Of a DNA stretch of 64,000 nt, positions 32,421 through 42,491 are shown one piece after another. Both the position numbers and the translations under genes were made by a program. Source of the DNA: Campylobacter gracilis (GTDB taxonomy: Bacteria > Campylobacterota > Campylobacteria > Campylobacterales > Campylobacteraceae); NCBI RefSeq assembly GCF_001190745.1, contig NZ_CP012196.1, positions 1,798,001 through 1,862,000 of the forward strand, in the 5' to 3' direction. Under the pieces are notes generated by a model. The model was not told where the DNA came from. It was given only the letters and a program-made list of their open reading frames with translations, and searched no databases. Every line of letters starts with the position of its first letter. The first letter of the stretch is position 1.

Positions 32421-33268
32421 CCGCCCACTCCTTTAAGCTCAAAATCCGCGCCCGTACACGGCGCGACATTCAAACTTAAAATTTTGCCCGCAGCGTTGGG
32501 GTTTAAAATTTTATTCGCCAGGATTGAAGCCAAAACCCATGCCGCCGCGCTAAAACTTAACATTCCGGCCGCCTTTGTAGAAGCTGAAATTTCTGCGGCG
32601 TCTTTAGGGTTTGAAATTTTTGTCGCGCCGCATCGCAAAAATTTCACCCTTTCATCAAGAGCTAAAAATTTCATCGTCTCCGCGGCGCACAAAATTCCTA
32701 TCGCATCGTTTGGGATCAAATCCTGCGCCGCCTCATCGGAAGCAGGATCCTTCGCCGAGGTATCGAAGCTTAAAATTTTGCCCGGCCATACGGAGGCTAA
32801 AATTTCGTCCGCCTTAACAAGAGCTGAAATTTCCGCCGCAGCGCTAAAACTCAAAGCGTTCGCCCAACTCCTCGATTTTAGCGACCTCGCGTTGCCGCTG
32901 CATAAAAACCCGAAGCTCGCGCCGTTTTTAAATTTAAAATTTGCGTTGCCCGCGGGCTTGGAATTTGCGTCGCCTTTAAATTTTAAATCCGCATATGTGT
33001 TACGAGGTCTTAAATTTACACGCGTATTTTTGAACCCAGAATTCCTAACGCTCGCTAGCGCGGCGCCCAAGCCTTTCTTATCCGCCATAGCGCCATAAAT
33101 TTTATCACCGTGTGCGGCGCTGCAAAATTCCGCGCCGTATTTTACGCTACAAATTTTACTTCTGCGCTGGGCGACACTAAATCCGCCCTCAAGCCCGACG
33201 CCGCAAATCTTATCTACGGCGTCGCAAATTCCATCCACGCATGCGGTAAAATTTCGCGCCTCACACAT
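32414..33268 (-). other. Repeat-derived ORF between thiH and thiE (284 codons), doubtful gene
   Basis: Its ATG overlaps the thiH stop by eight bases and its stop overlaps the thiE start by seven. The product is Ala/Ser/Lys/Phe/Ile-rich without a domain (repeats such as AEISALVKADEILASV and AAEISASTKAAGM). The DNA is an array of AAAATTT/GAAATT elements at 15-40 bp spacing. Both overlaps fit an operon gene, but the composition fits an expanded spacer. Function not assignable. Confidence 0.4.
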
Positions 33269-34394
33269 AGATATACTCGCTCATCAGCGGCTGCAGCCCG
33301 CCGCCGCGGATCGCCTCGCAGACCTCGCTTACGCTGCGCGCGTCGCTGATTTCGAACTGCTCGTCGCCCCTCTGCTCGCTGTGCCCGCCGATACCCACGC
33401 TCACGCCCGCCGAAATTTTGCTCGCCGCGATCCTGATCGCGTTGTCGCGGAAGCCCGCCCTCTCGCGCGTAGAGATCGTGATCTGCGCACTTGGCAGCAG
33501 CAGCCGATACGCGCACATGACCTGCAGCAGCTCACGCTCGCCGACGTCCTTCGGGTTTATTTTGTCGTTGTTGATGATCGGGCGCAGGCGCGGCACCGAA
33601 AAGGAGATCTCGGCGCGCGGGTACTTGCGCTGAAGTAGCCACGCGTGCACGCCCGTGGCAAAGGCATCGCGGCGGAAATCCCCGAGCCCCAAAAGCGCCG
33701 CAAAGCCCACGCCGCGCATACCGCCTCTAATCGCGCGCTCTTGAGCTGCGAAGCGATACGCAAAAACGCGCTTGTTGCCCGCAAGATGCAGCTGCGCGTA
33801 GCGCGCGGGATCGTAGGTTTCTTGAAAAACGGTGACGAAATCGACGCCGCAAGCGTGCAAATAGGCGTAATCAGCGGAGTTTAGCGGATAAATTTCGACG
33901 CCGATTACCTTAAAATACTGCCGCGCGAGCTCGCAGGCGCGCCCGATGTAGCGCACGGGGCTGTTTTTCTCGCTCTCGCCGGTGAGGATCAAAATTTCCT
34001 CTAGCCCGCTTGCCGCGATCGCCTCAAACTCCGCCTTTAGCTGCGCCTCATCGAGCCTTGCGCGCGCGATTTTGTTTTTGCAGTTAAAGCCGCAGTAAAC
34101 GCACAGATTGTCGCAGTAGTTTGAGATGTAAATCGGCGTAAAAACGGCGATGTTGCTGCCAAAATGCGCCGCCTTTTCGCGCGCCGCAGTGCGGGCGATC
34201 TGCTCCAAATGCTCGCCCGCGCGCACGCTTAGTAGAGCGGCAAAATCGCGCAGAGTTCTGTTTTTCGCGCCGATCGCCCTTTGCACGTCAGCCTCGCTCG
34301 CCTCCTCGCAAAAACTCTCGCGCAGAGCGAGCGTACGCTCCATCATCTCGCTTCCGATATCCTCCATGCCCGCTAGATAGCCGGTTTTCATCAT
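33261..34394 (-). CDS. thiH: 2-iminoacetate synthase (ThiH)
   Basis: A radical SAM enzyme that splits tyrosine to 2-iminoacetate and p-cresol for the thiazole ring. The [4Fe-4S] cluster motif is CDNLCVYCGFNC (C-x3-C-x2-C, about residues 93-100). ILTGESEKNSP, VTVFQETYDPARYAQLH and LLGLGDFRRDAFATGVH are typical of ThiH. 377 residues, normal, with no insertion. It acts with ThiG, ThiF and ThiS, encoded nearby on the same strand. Confidence 0.95.
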   Translation of the reverse strand: MMKTGYLAGMEDIGSEMMERTLALRESFCEEASEADVQRAIGAKNRTLRDFAALLSVRAGEHLEQIARTAAREKAAHFGSNIAVFTPIYISNYCDNLCVYCGFNCKNKIARARLDEAQLKAEFEAIAASGLEEILILTGESEKNSPVRYIGRACELARQYFKVIGVEIYPLNSADYAYLHACGVDFVTVFQETYDPARYAQLHLAGNKRVFAYRFAAQERAIRGGMRGVGFAALLGLGDFRRDAFATGVHAWLLQRKYPRAEISFSVPRLRPIINNDKINPKDVGERELLQVMCAYRLLLPSAQITISTRERAGFRDNAIRIAASKISAGVSVGIGGHSEQRGDEQFEISDARSVSEVCEAIRGGGLQPLMSEYIYV

Positions 34395-34613
34395 CTTTAA
34401 AATTTTCCTTTTAAATTTTCATTTAAATTCTATGCGACACATTTGCGCGTGCAAATTTACGCGCCGCAAAGTTTATTTTCGTTTGGTTTAGAAGCGCATT
34501 TTAGCAGGATTTCGGTAAAAAATTTTAAAACGGAGCACCCCGTTCGCATTTTAAATTTTAGTGATTATTAAAAGATGAAAGAATATACTTTCGTAAAATT
34601 TTAAGGAGAAGTA

Positions 34614-35231
34614 ATGAAAAAAATCATCTTAGGTTTAGCCCTGTTGGGCTCTTTGGCTTTTGGCATAACTTTTAGCAAAGAGCAAGTTAAACAATTTGAG
34701 CAAAATTGCGAAGCAGGTGATTTTGAGGCTTGCAGTTACGCCGGCGCTCTTTATAAAAATCCGACCTTGTTCGGGGGAAACGCATCCGATAGGGATTATA
34801 AAAAAGCACTTTACTACTTTAAAAAGGCTTGCGACGGAAACGATTATGTAGCTTGCTCGGATTTGGGAGCAATGTATCATGGTGGCAAAGGGGTGAAAAA
34901 AGATTATAAAAAGGCTGTCGAACTATTCGATAAAGCTTGCGACGGCGGATATGCAGACGGCTGCAACAATTTAGGTTATATGTATGCAAATGGTAAAGGG
35001 ATTAAAATGGATATGACGCGGGCTATGGGATATGCCAGAAGAGCCTGCGATGCGGGAAGTTGGATGGCGTGCGGGAATTTTGCTTCAGTTCTTGAAGCAG
35101 GTGGCGACAGAACAAGGGCGACACAATACTATCAAAAGGCCTGCGAAATGGGCAAAAAACACCCAGGGTTATTCGGCTACGATAAAGACTCTTTACGAGA
35201 ATACTGCGATAAATACGACATGCTAAAATAG
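34614..35231 (+). CDS. Secreted Sel1-repeat (Hcp-like cysteine-rich) protein, 205 aa
   Basis: A signal peptide (MKKIILGLALLGSLAFG) is followed by four or so Sel1 repeats of about 36 residues, each closed by paired cysteines (CEAGDFEACSYAGALY, CDGNDYVACSDLGAMY, CDGGYADGCNNLGYMY, CDAGSWMACGNFASVL). This is the Helicobacter cysteine-rich protein pattern: periplasmic or secreted repeat scaffolds, some reported to bind beta-lactams or interact with host cells. GGAG before ATG 34614 is a strong ribosome site. It is the only plus-strand gene inside the thiamine region and probably a later insertion. Confidence 0.9.
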   Translation: MKKIILGLALLGSLAFGITFSKEQVKQFEQNCEAGDFEACSYAGALYKNPTLFGGNASDRDYKKALYYFKKACDGNDYVACSDLGAMYHGGKGVKKDYKKAVELFDKACDGGYADGCNNLGYMYANGKGIKMDMTRAMGYARRACDAGSWMACGNFASVLEAGGDRTRATQYYQKACEMGKKHPGLFGYDKDSLREYCDKYDMLK

Positions 35232-35257
35232 CCCGCCGATCAATCGGGTTTCTCTCG

Positions 35258-35279
35258 ATCGGGCTGCTTTCAGCCCGAT
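35258..35279 (+). terminator. Hairpin terminator after the Sel1-repeat gene
   Basis: A nine-base-pair stem (ATCGGGCTG/CAGCCCGAT) with a CTTT loop begins 27 bases after the stop codon and is followed by TAAATTTT, a weak T-tract. Confidence 0.6.
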
Positions 35280-35530
35280 TAAATTTTAAAATTTGATCGC
35301 CGAGCCTGCTGCGTGCTACACCGCTGCCAAATTATACTTTTCGCCACTACACTTTAAGATGCCTAGCGAAGTGCGGAATTTAGGTCGTTTGGCGAGGCTT
35401 AACAAAGCGCGTCAGGATTTAACTCACATGGCGCAAAACCCTTGCACGATATGTATCTATAGCCCAAGAAATGCAAATTCGGCGCAAAAAACATGGCTCG
35501 CGTAACCAAGCGCGTTTAAAATTTTAACCG

Positions 35531-36292
35531 CTATCTCAAAAATCCCGTTAGCGGCGAGCTTGCGCAGGCTGTTTTGCAAACGGCGCCGAGCCCCGCCAGA
35601 TAGGCATCGCGCCCCGCCTGCACGCCGAGCGCAAATGCCCGCGCCATCAGCGCTAGATCCCCGCTCGTGGCGATCGCCGTATTTACCATCACCGCAGCGC
35701 AGCCCATCTGCATCGCCTCGCAGGCCTCGCTAGGTGCGCCGAGCCCCGCATCTACGATGATAGGCACGTCGATTTCGTCTAGTAAAATTTCGATCATTCC
35801 CCGCATCATCAGCCCGCGGTTGGAGCCGATCGGCGCGGCCAGAGGCATCACGGCGGCGGCCCCTGCGCTTACCAGATCGCGCGCGACGCACAGATCGGCG
35901 TGCATGTAGGCAAGCGGCACGAAACCCTCGCGCGCTAGGGCCTCGCAGGCCTTGATCGTCTCGGCGTTGTCGGGCAGAAGGTATTTGCTGTCGCCTATGA
36001 TCTCGATCTTTACGAAGTCGCCGCAGCCCAGTTCGCGCGCGAGCCGCGCGATCCGTAGCGCCTCCTCGGCGTTTCGCGCGCCGCTGGTGTTCGGTAGCAG
36101 CGTGACGCCGCGAGGAATGAAATTCAAGATATTGCGACTCTTGCTTTCGTTCACGCGGCGCAGCGCAAGCGTGACGATCTCGCAGCCCGCGTGCCGCACG
36201 CAGGCGTCGATCATCGCGTGATCGAACTTGCCAGAGCCCATTATCAGGCGCGAGCTAAACTCCTTGCCGCCTAAGATCAGTTTATCATTCAT
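35531..36292 (-). CDS. thiG: Thiazole synthase (ThiG)
   Basis: Makes the thiazole phosphate from DXP, iminoacetate and ThiS thiocarboxylate. 253 residues: [23 protein letters not shown] (start), ALRRVNESK with the catalytic Lys region, [32 protein letters not shown], and the phosphate loops APIGSNRGL and [19 protein letters not shown] normal length with no insert. It is separated from thiF by a 529-bp repeat gap. Confidence 0.96.
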   Translation of the reverse strand: MNDKLILGGKEFSSRLIMGSGKFDHAMIDACVRHAGCEIVTLALRRVNESKSRNILNFIPRGVTLLPNTSGARNAEEALRIARLARELGCGDFVKIEIIGDSKYLLPDNAETIKACEALAREGFVPLAYMHADLCVARDLVSAGAAAVMPLAAPIGSNRGLMMRGMIEILLDEIDVPIIVDAGLGAPSEACEAMQMGCAAVMVNTAIATSGDLALMARAFALGVQAGRDAYLAGLGAVCKTACASSPLTGFLR

Positions 36293-36821
36293 TCTATCCT
36301 CTTTAGTTTAAATTTCGTTTTCACATACGGCGCAGATAGCGCAATATCAGTACTCGCGCGGCGCATTATACACAGCGCTAGATTGCGGCACAGATCCTTA
36401 CTTGCTTATGTCGCTATTTTAACGCGCCGCACGACGCCGCATCGAAGCTTTAAAATTTCTCGTCAAATTTTAGCCACGACACAAAAATTTTAAAATTTAA
36501 CGCGCAGACTGCGGCTCGCTTTGCTGCACGAAATTTTAAATCCTACATTCAAAAGTAGCTTGCTCGCGCCGAATAAATTTTAAAATTTTACTTATCCGCG
36601 AGCTGCGCACGGCAAATGGTTTAAATTTCGTCGTTTAAATTTGCATATCGCGGCTAAATTTGCTCGGCGCGCGGTAAATTTCATACCGTTTTTAAATGCG
36701 CTGTATGCCGCCGAAACGCTCGCCTGCTTCTCAAAAACGATCGCGCGAGGCTTAAATTTAGTGACAATGCACAAAGGCGCGTAAATTTAAAAACGCCAAA
36801 ACGCGCGATGAGCGGCCAGAC
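36293..36821. repeat. 529-bp AT-palindrome array between thiF and thiG
   Basis: Dense AAATTT, AAAATTTTAAA and TAAATTT elements spaced by GC-rich words. A 60-codon minus-strand frame at 36592-36774 lies within the array and is not supported as a gene. No promoter or terminator can be singled out. Confidence 0.6.
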
Positions 36822-37616
36822 CTAGCCCTCCTCGCCCAAAATCAGCCTAAGCGCGATGTTTGCCTGATGAGCGGCACAGATCGCCACGCGCGGAGCGAGC
36901 AGTCCCACACCCTGAGCTGCGGCGCTTTTACGGTCGCCGCAGACGAAGACGTTTTTGCCGAGCCGCGTCGTGCGGATCTCGTTGGCGTCGCCGCTGCCCG
37001 CCATGCCGCTAGCGCAGATCAAAAAGCGATCAGTGCCGCCGAATGCGCCAAAAATCATCGCTTTCGCCGCCGCGTCGTCGAAGCACTCGCAAATTATACG
37101 CTCGTTTTTTAAAATTTCGGCTACGTTTTGCGCGGTAAGTCGCTCGTTTAGGGTTCGCACGCGCACGAACGGGTTTATGCGCGCGATTTTTTCGCGCAGA
37201 GCGGCCGTCTTAGGCTTGTAAAGATCGCCGATCTCGTACTGCTGGCGGTTTAGGTTGGTCGGCTCGACGACGTCGAAGTCGATCAAAAAGAGCTCGCCCA
37301 CGCCCGCGCGCGCAAGTAGGATCGCGACGTTGGAGCCGAGCCCGCCGAGCCCGCAGATCGCCACGCGCGAGCCTTGCAGCGCCTCGTTTACGGCGGGGGC
37401 ATTGCGAGCAAGCATCAACTCGCGAAGCTCCTGCGACGATAGTTCCGCGCCGCGCGCGAGCAAAAAGAGCTCATCTCCCGCCTTCAGCTCGCAGTTTTGT
37501 GTGCTCGCATAGCCATTTATCACGGCGATCTCGCCGCTAAATTTAACTTCGCGCTTAAGCCCCTCAAGATCGCTCGCGCCCGTTTCGTAAGCTTTGCCGT
37601 TTAATTTTATCTGCAT
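36822..37616 (-). CDS. thiF: ThiS adenylyltransferase ThiF with ThiS-like N-terminal domain
   Basis: Activates ThiS by adenylating its C-terminal glycine. Residues 1-62 are a beta-grasp, ThiS-like domain (MQIKLNGKAYETGASDLEGL, then FLLARGAEL) without a GG end. Residues 75-264 are the E1-like Rossmann core: RVAICGLGGLGSNVAILLARAGVG, IDFDVVEPTNLNRQQYEIGDL and CECFDDAAAKAMI. The usual zinc cysteines are reduced. This two-domain form occurs in other Campylobacter as far as I recall. A separate genuine ThiS lies upstream. Confidence 0.9.
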   Translation of the reverse strand: MQIKLNGKAYETGASDLEGLKREVKFSGEIAVINGYASTQNCELKAGDELFLLARGAELSSQELRELMLARNAPAVNEALQGSRVAICGLGGLGSNVAILLARAGVGELFLIDFDVVEPTNLNRQQYEIGDLYKPKTAALREKIARINPFVRVRTLNERLTAQNVAEILKNERIICECFDDAAAKAMIFGAFGGTDRFLICASGMAGSGDANEIRTTRLGKNVFVCGDRKSAAAQGVGLLAPRVAICAAHQANIALRLILGEEG

Positions 37617-38588
37617 TTTAATCCTAAATTTTATCTTTTTGCCGTCTAAATTTATCGCGCAAATTTAAGTGTACGGCGCCTCATATCTGCGCGAAAATAG
37701 CGTGCATTTATACGGTATTGCGGCGCGATCGCGACAGATACTACACAGCTGCGGCGCACCGTACAAACGCTTGGCACGAGCTGCGGCGCAAGCGGAGCGT
37801 ACCAAGCGCATCGCACGCGATTTTAATCCGCAAATTTCATCCTGCTTTTAACGCGTAATTTTTAGCCTCGCGCATTGCATTCGGCTAATACCGCGGCGCG
37901 TCGTAGAAGCCCGTACGGCAGCGCAACGCAAGCCAAATCCGTTAAATTTTAACGCATTAATCCCCGCCTGTCGGTTAAATTAAAGTTGCACAAAGCGCTA
38001 GAACGATCCGCCGAACTTAAAAGCCGCTAAACGCCCAAACAAATTCGCGCTGCGGCTAAATTTAAAATTTCAAGCCCAACCGACGAAAAAGCGGCACGCC
38101 GCAGCATACGCCTCAGCGTGCATAGCGGCAGAGATCTTGGGATAAATTTTAAAAACTCTGCACCCAAATCCCGCAACTTCGGCGTAAATTTTAATTCCCG
38201 TGCTCAAGCTTTTAGCGCCGACGCAGTTTTAAAGCCCACATCTGCCGCGGCGGTTGGCGACGCAAATTAACGCTCGCCGCAATAAAATTTAAACTCTATC
38301 GCCGCGGAGCGAATTTTAAAACTCCTGCGTTCTGCCGCCACGGCTTAGTTCGCTTACAAAATTTAAAAGCTCGCCGCAGGCGCCGGGCCACCGCAGCTTC
38401 CTCATAAATTTAAAAACCCAAACGCCGCTATATCTCCGCGCCGCCGTACCGCTTAAAATTTTAACGACGCGCATGCAAATTTTAAGCCCCAGCTGCTGTG
38501 TCGCCATGCCGCTTAAAATTTAGCGGCTTCCGCGCGGATTTAAACTTCGGGGCTGCCGTAATTTTTAACATAATTCCAAGCTCCGATC
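37617..38588. repeat. 972-bp AT-palindrome array between thiS and thiF
   Basis: The longest gap in the window. It holds many AAATTT/TAAAATTT units set in GC-rich DNA, loosely periodic at about 30-60 bp in 38130-38530. No open frame longer than about 60 codons has a start context, and no RNA gene is seen. It separates two genes of one pathway on the same strand. Confidence 0.6.
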
Positions 38589-38792
38589 TCAGCCGCCGCC
38601 TACAAACTCGACGATCTCATATTTTTTGCCGCTTGAGATCTGCGTGCGCTCCCACGCCTCTTTTTTTAAAATTTCGCCGTCGCGCTCAAGCGCCACGAAG
38701 CGCAGATCATGTCCGCGCGAGCGCAAAAACTCGCTCACGCTCATATCCTGCGCCAGCTGCAGAGGCTCGCCGTTTACGCAGATCTCAATCAT
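38589..38792 (-). CDS. thiS: Thiamine sulfur-carrier protein ThiS
   Basis: A 67-residue beta-grasp protein (MIEICVNGEPLQLAQDMSVSEFL) ending in EFVGGG, the Gly-Gly tail that is adenylated by ThiF and thiocarboxylated to donate sulfur to ThiG. Its ATG overlaps the stop of the ABC-F gene upstream by eight bases, so its translation is probably coupled to that gene rather than to a thi promoter. Confidence 0.93.
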   Translation of the reverse strand: MIEICVNGEPLQLAQDMSVSEFLRSRGHDLRFVALERDGEILKKEAWERTQISSGKKYEIVEFVGGG

Positions 38793-40377
38793 CGCTCGCT
38801 CCCAAGCTCTCGCGATACTCCTCGTAAGTTCCCCTAAAATCGACGATTTCGCCGTCTCCTTTGAGGTGCAAAATTCTATTTGCGAACGCGTCGATAAGCT
38901 CGCGGTCGTGGCTCACGCAGATCGCGCATCCCGCGAAGTTATACAGCGCTTCGCCAAGCGCGATGATCGCCTCAAGATCGAGGTGGTTATTGGGCTCATC
39001 TAGTACTAGCAGGTTGGGGCGTTGCAGCATTAGCTTACTTAGCATCACGCGGTGCTTCTCGCCGCCGCTTAGGCTGCCCACGCTTTTCTCCTGCTCCGCG
39101 CCGCTAAAAAGCATGCGCCCAAGGCATTTGCGAATTTCATCCAAATCCCTATTTTGCGGGCTTTGTAGATATTCGTAGAGCTTGAGCTCGCCTGAAATTT
39201 TATTATTCGTATCCTGCGCGAAGTACCCGGGCTCGATCGTGGCGCCCATGTGAACCTTGCCGCGCTGCGGCGCGAGCTCGCCCATGATGATCTTGCAAAG
39301 CGTGCTTTTGCCCACGCCGTTTCGACCGATGATGCCGATCTTATCGCCGTGAGCGAGCTTGAGGTTAAAATTTTTCAAAATCTGAATATCGCCGAAGCTC
39401 ATATCCACGCCGCTTAGCTCTAAAATTTCATTACCGATCTCGCGCGCGGGCTTGAATAAAATGCTAGGCTCTCTGCGCGAAGAGGTCGCAAGCTCGCTAA
39501 GATCGAGCTTGTCGAGCTGTTTTTGACGGCTCGTTGCCTGCTTTGCTTTGCTTGCGTTGGCGCTGAAGCGAGCGATAAATTTTTCAAGCTCCGCCTTTTC
39601 TTTGAGCTTTTTTTCGCGCTCAAACTGCGCCTGTTTGGCGATTAGATTGGACGCGATGAACCAGTCGTCATAATTGCCGCTAAATTCGCGTACCCGCCTA
39701 AAATCGACGTCGAGGATGTCCGTGCAGACGCGGTTTAAGAAGTGGCGGTCGTGGCTGATGACTACGAGCGTGCCCGTGTGGCGATTTAGCTCAAACTCGA
39801 GCCACGAAATGGCGTCGATATCGAGGTTGTTCGTAGGCTCGTCCAAAAACAGCACGTCGGGACGCGGGAAGAGCACCTGCGCGAGCAGAACCTTAAATTT
39901 ATCGCTCGTCTCGATCTCGCTCATCTTTTTATCGAAGTCGTTTAGCCCCAGCGAACTTAAAATTTTCTCGATCCGCGTTTCGTATTCATAAGCAGGATCC
40001 TCCTCGGCGCAGATCATCTCAAGCTCGCCTAGGCGCTCATTTATCTCGTCGTTAAACTCGCCCGCTTCGTAAAGCTGCGTCTTTTCGCGCACGGCGTCAT
40101 AGAGGCGCTTGTTGCCGTAGAGTACGGCGTCTTTGACGCTGAAGCTTTCAAAGGCGAATTGATCCTGCCCTAAAACGCCTATTTTAAGCCCGCTTTGTAT
40201 TAAAATTTCGCCGCTACTTGCTTCGATCTGCCCGCTTAAAATTTTAAGTAGCGTCGATTTGCCCGCGCCGTTTGCACCGATGAGACCGTAGCGCCTGCCC
40301 TTATCGAGGCTTAAATTTACGTTTTCAAAAAGTAGCTGTTTGCCAAAGCGCATCGTTAGATCTTTGATTTCAACCAT
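38785..40377 (-). CDS. ABC-F family ATPase (YbiT/Uup-like), 530 aa
   Basis: Two ABC domains in one chain without membrane segments: Walker A GANGAGKST and GRNGVGKST, signatures near VLLAQVLF and LSGGEKHRVMLSKL, Walker B VLFLDEP and LLVLDEP. A charged linker about residues 250-310 (EREKKLKEKAELEKFIARFS) joins them. ABC-F proteins bind the ribosomal E site and help translation or give antibiotic protection. The start at 40377 (MVEIKDLTMRFGKQ) is preferred to 40443 because it matches the family and has AAAGGAAA upstream. It is followed by the overlapping thiS. Confidence 0.94.
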   Translation of the reverse strand: MVEIKDLTMRFGKQLLFENVNLSLDKGRRYGLIGANGAGKSTLLKILSGQIEASSGEILIQSGLKIGVLGQDQFAFESFSVKDAVLYGNKRLYDAVREKTQLYEAGEFNDEINERLGELEMICAEEDPAYEYETRIEKILSSLGLNDFDKKMSEIETSDKFKVLLAQVLFPRPDVLFLDEPTNNLDIDAISWLEFELNRHTGTLVVISHDRHFLNRVCTDILDVDFRRVREFSGNYDDWFIASNLIAKQAQFEREKKLKEKAELEKFIARFSANASKAKQATSRQKQLDKLDLSELATSSRREPSILFKPAREIGNEILELSGVDMSFGDIQILKNFNLKLAHGDKIGIIGRNGVGKSTLCKIIMGELAPQRGKVHMGATIEPGYFAQDTNNKISGELKLYEYLQSPQNRDLDEIRKCLGRMLFSGAEQEKSVGSLSGGEKHRVMLSKLMLQRPNLLVLDEPNNHLDLEAIIALGEALYNFAGCAICVSHDRELIDAFANRILHLKGDGEIVDFRGTYEEYRESLGASDD

Positions 40378-40598
40378 ATTTTTCCTTTTAAATTTCTCTT
40401 TGCATTGCCTTGCGCGCGGGCTTCTACCGGATTCTACGCGCAAATTTCATCTCGCAGTTTTATTGCGACTTTTGTGCCGCTTCACATTTATCGATGCCGC
40501 GATGAAATTTCTCCTATTGTAGCTTAAAATTCTGAAATTTCGCCGAAAGGGTGCAAGCCGGCGCGGTTAAAATTTAAACCGCTAGAGCAATTTAAATT

Positions 40599-41726
40599 TT
40601 AGCCGCTGTAATCGCTATCGCGAGTGATGATGAGCGTGTAGTTCGGATACGCCGCGCGCACCTGCTTACAGACCGCGCGAAATGTCGCCTCCATATCGGG
40701 CGCTGCGAAATCGACGATAACGTCGAAGCTGATCGAGCGCTTCGGCTCATCGAGATAAAATCCATGTATCTGCGAGACGAACTCATGCGAAAATGCCATC
40801 TGCTTAATATGCTCGTAGATCTCGGCGGCGCGCGGATCGTTCCTGTTAAACGCGTAAATTCCTACGGTGTCTAGGATGATATTAAATTTCGCAAAAACGG
40901 CGTTTTGGATGCGGCGCGTAAGAGCATCGATCTGCGCCGCGGTCGTATCACTTGCGACCTCTATATGCACTGAACCTACCATTTTATCGGGTCCGTAGTC
41001 ATGAAACATCAGATCGTATGCGCCGATGACGCCCTCAAAGCCCCGCACGACGTCGTAAATTTCATTTGTAAGCTCCAGGCTCGGGCGCGAACCCAAAAGC
41101 TTGCTGATCGTATCGCGTAGAATTTCATACGCCGTTTTGATCAGAAGAGCCGAAATTATCGCGCCCAGATACGCTTCCAAGCTCAGTCCGAAAATAAGCG
41201 AAATCAAAGCCGCTACGAGGGTGGCTAGCGATACGAGCGCATCGTATTTGGCGTCCACGCCGCTAGCGACGAGCGAGTCAGAGTTTACACGCTCGCCCGT
41301 CTTTTGCGTATAAAGCCCTAGGCTAAATTTTGCCGCGACGGCTACGGCGATGATGACGAGCGAAACCGCATTATAATTTGCCGCTTGCGGATGAATGATC
41401 TTTTTGATCGATTCAACGAGCGAGACGCCGCCGGTGTAGAGGATGATGACGGCGATTACGATCGCGCTTAGATACTCGATCCTGCCGTGTCCGAAGGGGT
41501 GCGCGCGATCGGGCTGCTTGCTAGCAAGATGCACGCCCACGATCGTAATGACGGATGAAAGCGCGTCGCTTAGGTTATTTACGGCATCAAGCACGACCGC
41601 GATCGAGCCCGAAATCAGCCCCACGACGCCCTTAAATGCCGCTAAAATTACATTTGAAATGATACCGATCGCGCCGGTGCGAATGATGATTTTATCCCTG
41701 CTATACGCAGCCTGAGGCACTTCCAT
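40599..41726 (-). CDS. Cation diffusion facilitator (CDF) efflux protein, 375 aa
   Basis: Exports divalent metal (Zn, Fe or Mn) in exchange for protons. Six helices. LDAVNNLSDALSSVITIVG (about 44-62) holds the N-x-x-x-D of transport site A, HPFGHGRIEYLSAI the H-x-x-x-H-G-R-x-E block, and SGVDAKYDAL the second N/H/D site (Asp and Lys here; many relatives have H-x-x-x-D). The C-terminal cytoplasmic domain (about 210-300) is followed by a further 75-residue acidic/aromatic extension. Metal specificity cannot be told. Confidence 0.93.
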   Translation of the reverse strand: MEVPQAAYSRDKIIIRTGAIGIISNVILAAFKGVVGLISGSIAVVLDAVNNLSDALSSVITIVGVHLASKQPDRAHPFGHGRIEYLSAIVIAVIILYTGGVSLVESIKKIIHPQAANYNAVSLVIIAVAVAAKFSLGLYTQKTGERVNSDSLVASGVDAKYDALVSLATLVAALISLIFGLSLEAYLGAIISALLIKTAYEILRDTISKLLGSRPSLELTNEIYDVVRGFEGVIGAYDLMFHDYGPDKMVGSVHIEVASDTTAAQIDALTRRIQNAVFAKFNIILDTVGIYAFNRNDPRAAEIYEHIKQMAFSHEFVSQIHGFYLDEPKRSISFDVIVDFAAPDMEATFRAVCKQVRAAYPNYTLIITRDSDYSG

Positions 41727-41744
41727 TATCTCTCCTTTGAAATT

Positions 41745-42137
41745 TTACTCTAAGCCGCAATCGCTGCGCGTGTAGGTCAGATCGGCGATTTTTTCGCCGC
41801 TTTGCAGAAATTGTCGCACGCCTATGTGCTTTAGACCGCCCGCTTTCATCGTCGCGCATACGTCCTTTTGCCTATCAGCGCGCAAAACTCTCTCAAAATT
41901 TTGCTTGATCTTAGGATCTACTTTATCCCAAATTATGTTTTTTAGGGTCATGGAAACTATAAATTTATCGCCTTCGTACGTAGCCGCACCCAACTTTATA
42001 TCTTCAGTCTCTGGGTGACTGTGCCCATTTACGGCGTCCGCCAAAGCCTTGCAGCGCTCGGCATCGGCATCTCCCGCAAACGCCGCGCTGCAGATAAATA
42101 CGCCGAACAGGGTGAGTATAAATTTTTTCATTTTCAT
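41745..42137 (-). CDS. Exported hypothetical protein, 130 aa
   Basis: A signal peptide ending in SAAFA (MKMKKFILTLFGVFICSAAFA) leads a small periplasmic domain with four cysteines after cleavage (CKALADAV, DVCATMKAGG, SDCGLE), probably disulfide-linked. The centre FIVSMTLKNIIWDKVDPKIKQNF is amphipathic. I do not recognise a family. AAGGAGA precedes the start. It lies 18 bases upstream of the CDF gene and is probably co-transcribed with it. Confidence 0.75.
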   Translation of the reverse strand: MKMKKFILTLFGVFICSAAFAGDADAERCKALADAVNGHSHPETEDIKLGAATYEGDKFIVSMTLKNIIWDKVDPKIKQNFERVLRADRQKDVCATMKAGGLKHIGVRQFLQSGEKIADLTYTRSDCGLE

Positions 42138-42491
42138 CTCCTTATTTTTATTTGAAATCTATCATATTAAAATTTTAAATTCAATCTATTTTTTGAAATT
42201 TAAAGACCTATTTGCGCGGCGCAAATCCGCGAGCCGCCAAAATTACTTACGTTAAAATAGCGGCGTAAATTCCATAAATCACCGCTAGAAATTTTCTAAA
42301 TCGCGGCAAAAATTCTTTAAATTCCGCGTGAAATTCTATGAGCGGAAATTTTTGCGACGTATCACATGCGCTCGCTCAAAGCGGCGTGCGGCGAGATCGT
42401 CCGTATCTTTTTTAACTCGCCTTTAAGTTATAGATTTAACGCAGCTTAAAAAAAGCTCCAGCCAATCCGCCTCGCGTTTAAATTTATAAAT
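42138..42491. repeat. 354-bp AT-rich gap before dapD end
   Basis: Contains about ten AAATTT/AAATTC elements and no gene. A 64-codon frame starting in dapD and running into the gap is a shadow. Confidence 0.5.

Noticed and set aside
35293-35505. 70-codon plus-strand ORF after the Sel1 gene
   Set aside because: It lies beyond a terminator with no ribosome site and no recognisable sequence.
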